22,631 bases of DNA from a virus. The translations under genes were made by a program, and so were the position numbers. This document shows positions 5,024-11,595 of the stretch, piece by piece. Location: positions 1 to 22,631 of IMG/VR virus record IMGVR_UViG_3300025120_000612. One strand, 5' to 3'. Position 1 is the first letter of the stretch, and each line of letters opens with the position of its first letter. Under the pieces are notes generated by a model. That model ran no database searches. It was not told the DNA's origin and saw only the letters and a program-made list of their open reading frames with translations.

Positions 5024-6519
5024 AAAGCAAACCTAAAATGCATCGTTGTTTGAGGAAGTAAAACATGAAGCTCATTCTTTGCACGTGTTGAGCCAACGTA
5101 AAAAACACGTTGTTCGTCGTCAGAGTCTTTCTGATACGCTGTATATGTCTTTATGTTCATGTCTGTCGCAAGTAATACATTATCACATTCGCCACCTTTT
5201 GCACCATGAATAGTAGAAAGTTTTATCCTAGGTTTCTTCTTTATATCTTCTCTCCCTAGTCCAAGGCGAAGTAAATACGCTCTATCTTTAATATTAATTT
5301 TATCTAATGCTTGACTCCATTCTCCTACACTAAAAGGCCCCAACAATACTTTTAATGTTTCCATATCATATAAATGTTTGTCGTTCATAATAAGTATCTT
5401 TTCTAATGTTTCTTCTGTGGAATTCTTATAATGAAATATTTTTTTAATTGTTTTCTTGTCTATCATTTCTCCATCGGACAGACTGTTCCAACCTATAATC
5501 GCGTCGAACATTCTTTGTGCTATAGGCCTTACAGTTTTTTTGAATTCTTGTTTCTCGTACCAAAGACCCTGATTACGACACTCTTCTTCTAGCTTACTTA
5601 AAATAAATTTATCTCTTCCTAGTATCAGCCAGTTGCCTTCAAGCAAATCAACGCTCTCAACGTTCTGATGGTACTTCACAAGACCTTCTTCTTCCGTAGG
5701 CTCCCATTCTTTTTCAATTCTATTTTTTGTAATTTTTATAATACTTTGAGCAAACTCTTGTACTTGTTTTTTTACCCTGTAGGACTTTGGCAAAACAATT
5801 TCTTCTGCTGGATAATCTATGAATCGTTCGACATCCGCGCCAAGCCACCTGTATATAGCTTGGTCATCGTCTCCTGCTAAATATAACTTCTTAGCTGTAG
5901 AAGCAAAATGCTCTACCATGGACCACTGCAAAGGAGTCAAGTCTTGAGCCTCGTCAATGAAGACAACATCAAGAGCTGGCAGCAAGTTATTATTGACCGC
6001 CTCATAACACATATCACAATAATCTATATAACCATTTACTTCTTTATATTGATCGTAAGCTTCAGAAAAATATTGTAAAAATCTCCAGTCCACAACAGAA
6101 GAATCAACATACTTTTTATAATGTTCTTGTAATGAAATACCACGAGCTCTGGCTAAATTGTGATGAGTCAAGTATACGTTGTCCGTCATTCCTGTTTCTT
6201 TGTCCACAGCAAGTTTTGCTTTTAAACCAATCTTATCTGCAAAAGAAATGTACTGAGACTTTTCCATAACAGCTTTGCCATCTAAATCAATCGAGTGATA
6301 GCCACAAGAATGCAAAGTAGAGAACCATTTAAAATCTCTTGCATCCAACTCAAACTTCACTACAGCACGGTCTCTTGCTTCGTGTGCCGCTTTTCTTGTA
6401 AAAGAAAAATAACCAATCTTATCTATCTCATTTTTTTCTAGCTCTTCTTCTACATAGTTTAAAAGAGTTGTGGTCTTGCCGGTACCAGGAGGACCTAGTA
6501 GTTTTATAACTTTACACAT
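5020..6519 (-). CDS. UvrD/Rep-like SF1 DNA helicase
   Basis: A 499-residue ATPase with the full set of superfamily 1 motifs: Walker A GPPGTGKTT (9-17), motif Ia SFTRKAAHEARDR (39-51), TLHS (68-71), motif II IDEAQD (188-193), motif III AGDDDQAIYRW (215-225), motif IV SYR (246-248), motif V TIHGAKGGECDNV (436-448) and motif VI YVGSTRAK (474-481). It is shorter than cellular UvrD or Rep (about 670-720 residues), so the accessory 1B/2B subdomains must be reduced. It should unwind DNA with ATP at forks or in repair. Because no DnaB or T7 gp4-type helicase is in view, it may be a fork helicase here. The start overlaps the primase stop (TAATG), so primase and helicase are translationally coupled. 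Confidence 0.9.
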   Translation of the reverse strand: MCKVIKLLGPPGTGKTTTLLNYVEEELEKNEIDKIGYFSFTRKAAHEARDRAVVKFELDARDFKWFSTLHSCGYHSIDLDGKAVMEKSQYISFADKIGLKAKLAVDKETGMTDNVYLTHHNLARARGISLQEHYKKYVDSSVVDWRFLQYFSEAYDQYKEVNGYIDYCDMCYEAVNNNLLPALDVVFIDEAQDLTPLQWSMVEHFASTAKKLYLAGDDDQAIYRWLGADVERFIDYPAEEIVLPKSYRVKKQVQEFAQSIIKITKNRIEKEWEPTEEEGLVKYHQNVESVDLLEGNWLILGRDKFILSKLEEECRNQGLWYEKQEFKKTVRPIAQRMFDAIIGWNSLSDGEMIDKKTIKKIFHYKNSTEETLEKILIMNDKHLYDMETLKVLLGPFSVGEWSQALDKINIKDRAYLLRLGLGREDIKKKPRIKLSTIHGAKGGECDNVLLATDMNIKTYTAYQKDSDDEQRVFYVGSTRAKNELHVLLPQTTMHFRFAL

Positions 6520-8060
6520 TAAGCTTCATACTCTTTCTTGTCTGTCATGTCTGGAATCTTTGTTTCAACGTCGTCCATCTCATCTAAAAATTCGGGTACT
6601 GACCATACTTTCATCTTAATCTTTTTTCCTCCGGCAGCATCCATGTTCACACTGGTTATGTTTCCCCCAATGTCTCTAAGAGTCCTTGCTATTTTCGGTC
6701 TATTAAAAGCTATAAATTTTTTCTTTTTTAAATGTTCTTCTAAATCTAATAACAAAAAATGATGCTTTCTGTTTTGATTCGCTTCTCTGTTTAACCAAGG
6801 CTTTCCTAACTTTAGTTCTTCTTTGGTTTCAGCAGCACCTTTACTAGTGCACCATTCTTTTAGATAATCAAGAAACTCTTCTTTCTTTGTAATACCTATC
6901 TCAGAAACATCATTTGAGTGAACAACCAGTTCTCTTATTTTCTCTACCCATCTAGGTGCCGGTAATGCACTAGGAACCATTTTTAATTGTTCTGTACATG
7001 CTTTTTGAAAACGACTTTGAATTAATAAATCGTCAGTAGTTAATTCTAAAGAACCTCCGCCCTCTAAACTCATAAACCACAACGGAGGATCAGACCCATA
7101 TCTGTCTAATCCCGTTGGCTCAAAATCTAAATCAATTTTGCCTTTACCATACTTCCTTTTGTAACATTGTTTTTTATTACAGTTTGATGTCAAAGGTTCT
7201 TTGTTACACCCATAGTCATATTCTTTTTTAGTAATAGAATTAACTATAATATCAATTTCTTTTTCATCTAATGGTGGGTCACATATGTCTTCGTTGACCG
7301 TTAACAGTTTTAATTTAATCTTTTTCTCTCCAGACTTTTGATAGTAAACAGCAATATTTGTCATTGTCTCATTGCGACCGCCTTCAGGTATGCCGTTTGA
7401 ATACATTGTATTTAAGCAAGGAGGACCATCTACAAAAAAATCTTCTAATTTTATATACTCCTTATTCACGTTTTCTTGAGCGTAGATATCATACAATGTG
7501 TAGAACTGTTCTATGCTGCAAGGATTACCGTCATCATCTAAAGCATGACGTTGGCTGTCCTCAGCGTTAAAGTAAGGTAAGTTTAAATAGTTTCCTGTTT
7601 GACCCTTATCCAATAATAATTTTACTTGTTTTGGAAAAATCTCAGAGCCTGCACAGCCTAAAAAAGAAGAGTATTCTTTTAATTTAGACTGCACAAGACC
7701 CGCTTTCACAGGGACAGTGAAAAAGATGAAGACATGAGCGCCACCGCTTTTTGATTTACATACAATCAAAGGTAGTCCATGTTTTCTAATTTTTGTAATT
7801 AATTCTAAATGACTAAAGCCATTGTATACGTCGATGTCAATACAGCCCCATCGACATTCATTATTCTTATCAATAGGTATTATTCCTAAACTTGCTTTAC
7901 CACTTAAATGATCTTCCCACAAAGATTCTGGTAAGCCCTCTGGCTGTCTTATTATTTGATTCTTTCCTTGTAGTTTACCTGCATCGTTTTTATCTTCAGG
8001 TATAAATTTTCCGTAAGCAATATTAAGCCCACTAAATATCTCTATAAATTTCTTTTTCAT
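6519..8060 (-). CDS. Archaeo-eukaryotic-type (TOTE-like) DNA primase
   Basis: A 513-residue protein whose first ~200 residues carry the AEP primase pattern seen in TOTE-type primases: CIDIDVY (Asp75, Asp77 as metal ligands), SKSGGAHVFIF (103-113, with SGGxH and His109), EIFPKQ (140-145) and NYLNLPYF (157-164). A second part (about 210-305) has PPCLNTM, PEGGRNETM and a PPLDEKEIDIIVNSITKKEY element like primase C-terminal domains, with Cys215, Cys285, Cys294 and Cys299 able to form a metal or Fe-S site. The remaining ~200 residues are lysine-rich, carry no helicase motif, and resemble C-terminal regions of other marine phage primases as I recall them. ATG at 8060 has AAAGGGA upstream. It likely makes primers for the family A polymerase two genes further down. 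Confidence 0.85.
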   Translation of the reverse strand: MKKKFIEIFSGLNIAYGKFIPEDKNDAGKLQGKNQIIRQPEGLPESLWEDHLSGKASLGIIPIDKNNECRWGCIDIDVYNGFSHLELITKIRKHGLPLIVCKSKSGGAHVFIFFTVPVKAGLVQSKLKEYSSFLGCAGSEIFPKQVKLLLDKGQTGNYLNLPYFNAEDSQRHALDDDGNPCSIEQFYTLYDIYAQENVNKEYIKLEDFFVDGPPCLNTMYSNGIPEGGRNETMTNIAVYYQKSGEKKIKLKLLTVNEDICDPPLDEKEIDIIVNSITKKEYDYGCNKEPLTSNCNKKQCYKRKYGKGKIDLDFEPTGLDRYGSDPPLWFMSLEGGGSLELTTDDLLIQSRFQKACTEQLKMVPSALPAPRWVEKIRELVVHSNDVSEIGITKKEEFLDYLKEWCTSKGAAETKEELKLGKPWLNREANQNRKHHFLLLDLEEHLKKKKFIAFNRPKIARTLRDIGGNITSVNMDAAGGKKIKMKVWSVPEFLDEMDDVETKIPDMTDKKEYEA

Positions 8061-8074
8061 TTTGTCCCTTTATG

Positions 8075-8098
8075 TAAAAGGGCGGCTTGCGCCGCCCT
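8075..8098 (-). terminator. Intrinsic terminator between SSB candidate and primase
   Basis: An 8-base-pair perfect stem AGGGCGGC / GCCGCCCT (8079-8086 with 8091-8098) closes a TTGC tetraloop and is followed on the minus strand by TTTTACAT. It is by far the most GC-rich short element nearby. It lies 7 bases after the stop of the 259-residue gene and 18 bases before the primase ATG. The U-tract is short, so partial termination is likely. Confidence 0.75.
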
Positions 8099-8105
8099 AG
8101 TTTTC

Positions 8106-8885
8106 TTAGTATGAGCTTGAAGTAGCAGCTTGTGCTTCTTCCTCATGAGACACCTTGACCGCATCCTTGCCTACCGCTTGAGAGAACAATTTTGCTGCAT
8201 CATAAATGCCTTTTGTACTGACGGGACCAATCTTTTGAATGTCCCAACCAAACCAAGTCCCTTTTGAATTAGACTGTGGTACGGTCTTTAGCTTATAGAT
8301 GTGACTATAAGAAGGAGGTGTAAACGGTCCGTTCTTACCTTGCATCTTTAAGCCAAGCATCATGGAGTTCCACTTACGTGAAACCTTTCTTTGTGTAGCC
8401 TTCATGGTAATAAGAGCTTGCTCATAACCGCCCTCACTTACAACCAAGACATAATGATTCGCAGTTTCGTCAATGACGTTACCGTTAGGCAATCTGTTTT
8501 GATAGTTAGAGTCTCTCGGTGCTTGACTTAAATCAAACTCCGCTCCATGTATTGCTACGGGTGCACCGCTACCTTTTCCGCGCTCGCCCCACTCTATAAA
8601 CTCACGTTTATAGTGGCAAGGTATTATATCAATACCTTGTTCTCCATCATACAAACTACCAGACACAGTATTGTAAATCATGCCTGGCTCTGAGCCTTCT
8701 ACATAATTATTACTTGTCTTGTTGCATTGTGGAGAGAGTTGACTCAACACTTTCAAAAATGGAAGTGCTAAATCGTCCGTGGAACTTACGTTCTCAAGGC
8801 CGCTCTGTGTTTCCGAATCTGCTAAAAACATATCAGTGTCCATAGCTACTACTTCGTTTTTCGTTGTTTTTGTTACTTTATTCAT
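8106..8885 (-). CDS. Conserved phage protein, possible ssDNA-binding protein
   Basis: A 259-residue protein. After a polar N-terminus it has LALPFLKVLSQLSPQ (39-53), then a domain rich in strands and aromatic residues (GIDIIPCHYKREFIEWGERG, NHYVLVVSEGGYEQALITM, RKWNSMMLGLKMQG, GTWFGWDIQKIG), ending in a short acidic, low-complexity tail (SHEEEAQAATSSSY). This layout, a beta-rich core with aromatics and a disordered acidic tail ending in an aromatic residue, is like phage SSBs such as T7 gp2.5, and the gene sits just upstream of primase, helicase and polymerase. The SSB call is inference from context and composition. AAGGA lies about nine bases before the ATG, and the terminator directly follows its stop. 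Confidence 0.55.
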   Translation of the reverse strand: MNKVTKTTKNEVVAMDTDMFLADSETQSGLENVSSTDDLALPFLKVLSQLSPQCNKTSNNYVEGSEPGMIYNTVSGSLYDGEQGIDIIPCHYKREFIEWGERGKGSGAPVAIHGAEFDLSQAPRDSNYQNRLPNGNVIDETANHYVLVVSEGGYEQALITMKATQRKVSRKWNSMMLGLKMQGKNGPFTPPSYSHIYKLKTVPQSNSKGTWFGWDIQKIGPVSTKGIYDAAKLFSQAVGKDAVKVSHEEEAQAATSSSY

Positions 8886-8887
8886 TG

Positions 8888-9472
8888 TTATTTTTTCCTT
8901 GTTACTTTTGCTTGCCTACCAACAAACGTTTTAAATATATCTTCAGGTGGTAGCTCTGCACCTTTTTCGTGCAGTTCCCGAAGAGTTGCTTTAAGGGTCA
9001 TGGGCTCAACTTTTAAATCTTGTTGAACCTCATACCCATTGGCGGTGGCTAACTTGGAAAACTCCAATGCCTTTCCGTCTTCGTTACGACCAAACCTAGC
9101 TGATATTTCATTCTTGATGATATCACCTAAGTTATTGTCACGAAGCCATTGATATGCCGTTGCCCGTTGATCTGGGTCTTTTGGCACACTAATTCCGTAA
9201 AAGTTTTTAATTTCTATTGCACTTCCATCATTTAATTTTAATTGTGTCAAGTTCTTTTCTCTCATTAACTGAGGTATTTTTTCGTTCCTGATACTTACAA
9301 TTTGTTCTTTTATATGCTTCAATTGATTCTCGAGGGTGAGTGCTTCGTTCTCAAGATCGACCAAATTTTGACAACAATCTGCGATACTAAGGAGACCCGA
9401 GTCATTCACTCTCTCCAATTGATCGTTCTCAAAGTTTATCAGTTCGCCGTCGTAGTCCAGTTCATTCATCAT
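8888..9472 (-). CDS. Conserved phage protein with coiled-coil N-terminus
   Basis: A 194-residue protein. Residues about 28-72 form a long coiled coil (LVDLENEALTLENQLKHIKE and on). A compact domain follows with KIPQLMREKNLTQLKLNDGS, AIEIKNFYGISVPKDPDQRA, AYQWLRDNNLGDIIKNEISARFG and a C-terminal PMTLKATLRELHEKGAELPPEDIF...FVGRQAKV. I recall proteins of this pattern next to SSB-type genes in many tailed phages, annotated without function. It is not a recognisable enzyme. Two adjacent ATGs exist (9472, 9469) after GAAAGAAG. The start overlaps the end of the upstream gene, and two bases separate its stop from the next ATG, so it may cooperate with the SSB candidate. Confidence 0.7.
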   Translation of the reverse strand: MMNELDYDGELINFENDQLERVNDSGLLSIADCCQNLVDLENEALTLENQLKHIKEQIVSIRNEKIPQLMREKNLTQLKLNDGSAIEIKNFYGISVPKDPDQRATAYQWLRDNNLGDIIKNEISARFGRNEDGKALEFSKLATANGYEVQQDLKVEPMTLKATLRELHEKGAELPPEDIFKTFVGRQAKVTRKK

Positions 9473-9815
9473 CTTCTTTCTTCTCCTTGTTATAAAGGTC
9501 TATAGACAAAGGATAATATTTACCCGCCATTCTATCCCACTTTAGCAACTTAAACTTACCATGGTTTCTTTCCGAAGCCACGACAGCTGCAACAGCAATA
9601 ACTGCTGGGTCGCCAACAAGTAACAAATAATCTTCATCATTATAGCCTTCTAGTTTCTTTCTTAGTGAATGTATAAATGAGCCTGCACTATATATCAACT
9701 GAGCTCGCTCTGAAAACAGAAACTCAACTTCACCAAAAGGCAACGCTTTCATCACGTTATACTTTGGCATGCCTTGCGCCGTTCCTGGTGGCTCTTGAAT
9801 ACAATATACAGTCAT
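9462..9815 (-). CDS. Hypothetical protein, 117 residues, first gene of replication operon
   Basis: I place the start at the ATG at 9815-9813 (MTVYCIQEPPGTAQGMPKYN), preceded by AAGAAAG. The frame could open ten codons earlier at 9845, but that ATG lies upstream of the likely -10 box of the leftward promoter. The product has a proline-rich start, alternating strands and helices (EVEFLFSERAQLIYSAGSFI), the hydrophobic segment YLLLVGDPAVIAVAAVVASE (about 63-82), and a charged C-terminus (KEKKEDDE). The hydrophobic segment reads as a buried strand-loop-helix rather than a membrane anchor. No family recognised. As the first gene of the operon it may be an early accessory protein. Confidence 0.65.
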   Translation of the reverse strand: MTVYCIQEPPGTAQGMPKYNVMKALPFGEVEFLFSERAQLIYSAGSFIHSLRKKLEGYNDEDYLLLVGDPAVIAVAAVVASERNHGKFKLLKWDRMAGKYYPLSIDLYNKEKKEDDE

Positions 9816-9825
9816 AAATACTTTC

Positions 9826-9855
9826 TTGACATTTAATATAATCATCTTATATAAT
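9826..9855 (+). promoter_or_regulatory. Rightward sigma70-like promoter of the SNF2 gene
   Basis: Perfect TTGACA (9826-9831), an 18-base spacer and perfect TATAAT (9850-9855). Transcription would begin near 9862, leaving a leader of about 45 bases that ends in a strong GGGAGGAGG ribosome-binding site before the ATG at 9908. Confidence 0.75.
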
Positions 9856-9862
9856 AAATCAA
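9835..9862 (-). promoter_or_regulatory. Leftward promoter of the replication operon, interleaved
   Basis: On the minus strand TTGATT (9862-9857) is followed after 16 bases by TATATT (9840-9835), giving a start near 9828 and a short leader before the ATG at 9815. It lies almost entirely within the rightward promoter, so only one could be occupied at a time. The boxes are imperfect and the region is very AT-rich. Confidence 0.45.
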
Positions 9863-9907
9863 GAAAGAAAAGTAATTAATTTAATAAAGAAATAATAGGG
9901 AGGAGGG

Positions 9908-11374
9908 ATGGCACAAACCATGGACTATCGCTTTAAAACAAAACCGTATCAGCATCAAATTGATGCATTAAAAGTGTCGTATAAAAAGAAAAACTTTGCT
10001 CTTTTTTGTGAAATGGGCACAGGTAAATCAAAAATACTACTAGATAATATTGCCATGTTATACGATGAAGGCAAAATAGCTGGTGCAATTATTGTAGCTC
10101 CAAAAGGTGTTTACAAAAACTGGATAGAACAAGAGATACCTACTCATCTACCAGATCATGTTGAATGTAGAACCTTTCAATGGACTGCTCCAAGCTCTCG
10201 TTCTAAGCAAGATCAAGAACTGTTAGATCAATTATTTGTGACTACTAGAGATCCTTCACTAACTTTGTTTGTAATGAATATAGAAGCGTTCTCTTCTAAA
10301 CCTGGAATGGAAGCCGCAGAAAAGTTTTTGATGGCCTACAAGTCAATGATGGCTATTGATGAAAGCACTACCATTAAGACTCCATCTGCCAAAAGGACTA
10401 AGAATATAGTGGCCGTTAGCCGTTATGCGTATTACAAAAGAATTATGACAGGAAGCCCTGTCACTAAAAGCCCATTGGATTTGTATGCACAATGTGAGTT
10501 CTTAGATGAGGATTTACTAGGACACAGTTCATACTACACATTTAGAGCACGCTATGCCAATATGCAGACAATTAACGTTGGTGGTCGTTCGGTAAACATT
10601 GTTCGTCCTAACAATAGTTACCGTAACCTTGGCGAGTTGTCTGATATCGTCAGTAAGTTTTCATATAGAATCTTAAAAGAAGATTGTCTTGATCTACCAG
10701 ATAAAGTTTTTGAGAAACGAATGGTTGAACTGACACCAGAACAAAATAAAGCATACACAACTATGCGGCAGATTGCTCTTGCAGAACTGAATGGTAAAGT
10801 TTGTTCGACTGTAAATGTGTTGACACAACTTTTAAGACTACATCAAATTACTTGCGGCCATTTAAAAACAGATGACAAAACAATTGTTCAGTTAAAAAAC
10901 AATCGACTGACTGAATTAATGTCTTTATTAGAAGAGACAGAAGGTAAAGTTATAATCTGGGCAACTTACGTTGCAGACATAGAAAATATCGTAAAGTCTT
11001 TAAAAAAAGCTTACGGAGAAGCCTCTACAGTAGCATACTACGGTGCAGTGGATGCAAGGGTCCGCCAAAAGCAAATCACTCTGTTTCAGGATAAAAACGG
11101 CCCTACGCGCTATTTCGTTGGAAACCCGTCTACAGGAGGGTACGGAATCACCCTTACAGCGGCTAGTACGGTAGTATACTACTCTAACAGCTATGATTTA
11201 GAAAAAAGACTGCAATCAGAAGATCGAGCACACAGAATTGGTCAAACAAATAAAGTGACGTACATTGATTTGATGTGTGAGAAAACTGTTGATGAGAAAA
11301 TTGTCAAAGCATTAAGAAATAAAATTAATGTTGCTAATGAAATTCTTGGTGAAGATTTAAAAGATTGGATTTAG
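9908..11374 (+). CDS. SNF2-family SF2 helicase/ATPase
   Basis: A 488-residue DNA-dependent ATPase. Motifs: PYQHQIDAL (13-21, Q-like region), Walker A EMGTGKSK (35-42), Ia IIVAPKGV (61-68), II IDEST (150-154), III TGSP (181-184), LTPEQNKAY (275-283), IV VIIWATY (348-354), V GGYGITLTAAS (410-420) and VI QSEDRAHRIGQ (436-446). The DE-ST box and EDRAHRIGQ are typical of SNF2-like proteins. No nuclease or DNA-binding add-on domain is visible, so it is a minimal SNF2 core as in other phages, probably remodelling recombination or fork structures. It is the only gene on this strand in the middle of the window, with its own strong promoter and ribosome-binding site, and it ends in a TTAG tetranucleotide shared with the stop of the converging gene. 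Confidence 0.9.
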   Translation: MAQTMDYRFKTKPYQHQIDALKVSYKKKNFALFCEMGTGKSKILLDNIAMLYDEGKIAGAIIVAPKGVYKNWIEQEIPTHLPDHVECRTFQWTAPSSRSKQDQELLDQLFVTTRDPSLTLFVMNIEAFSSKPGMEAAEKFLMAYKSMMAIDESTTIKTPSAKRTKNIVAVSRYAYYKRIMTGSPVTKSPLDLYAQCEFLDEDLLGHSSYYTFRARYANMQTINVGGRSVNIVRPNNSYRNLGELSDIVSKFSYRILKEDCLDLPDKVFEKRMVELTPEQNKAYTTMRQIALAELNGKVCSTVNVLTQLLRLHQITCGHLKTDDKTIVQLKNNRLTELMSLLEETEGKVIIWATYVADIENIVKSLKKAYGEASTVAYYGAVDARVRQKQITLFQDKNGPTRYFVGNPSTGGYGITLTAASTVVYYSNSYDLEKRLQSEDRAHRIGQTNKVTYIDLMCEKTVDEKIVKALRNKINVANEILGEDLKDWI

Positions 11375-11595
11375 AGTATTTGTTTGAAAGCAAAGATAAC
11401 ACCAAGCAACATTCCAATAGCTCCAAACGATGCCGCAGCTCCCATGAACCATGTCATCATCTGACGTAACTCAAAGGTGTGTTTGTTTATAGTGTTTTGT
11501 TGTGCCTGCAAAATGTCTAGTTTTTCTTCAAAGATTTCATAGCGCAATTGACATTCGGCTAAGTGTGTTTCTAGTGCTGCTTTTGTCTGTTCCAT
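11371..11595 (-). CDS. Small coiled-coil membrane protein, holin-like candidate
   Basis: A 74-residue protein: residues 1-45 are a charged amphipathic helix (ETHLAECQLRYEIFEEKLDI onward) likely to form a coiled coil, and residues about 49-70 (WFMGAAASFGAIGMLLGVIF) are a single membrane-spanning segment followed by the short tail AFKQIL. This layout resembles XhlA-like haemolysin and other single-span phage membrane proteins that act with holins. It lies last in the virion operon with a TAATG overlap to the large internal protein. No endolysin or spanin is in the window to confirm a lysis role. It could equally be a virion-associated membrane protein. Confidence 0.6.
   Translation of the reverse strand: MEQTKAALETHLAECQLRYEIFEEKLDILQAQQNTINKHTFELRQMMTWFMGAAASFGAIGMLLGVIFAFKQIL

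Noticed and set aside
9816-9845. Earlier ATG for the 117-residue protein
   Set aside because: It would place the start upstream of the likely -10 box and has no ribosome-binding sequence; the ATG at 9815 has AAGAAAG.
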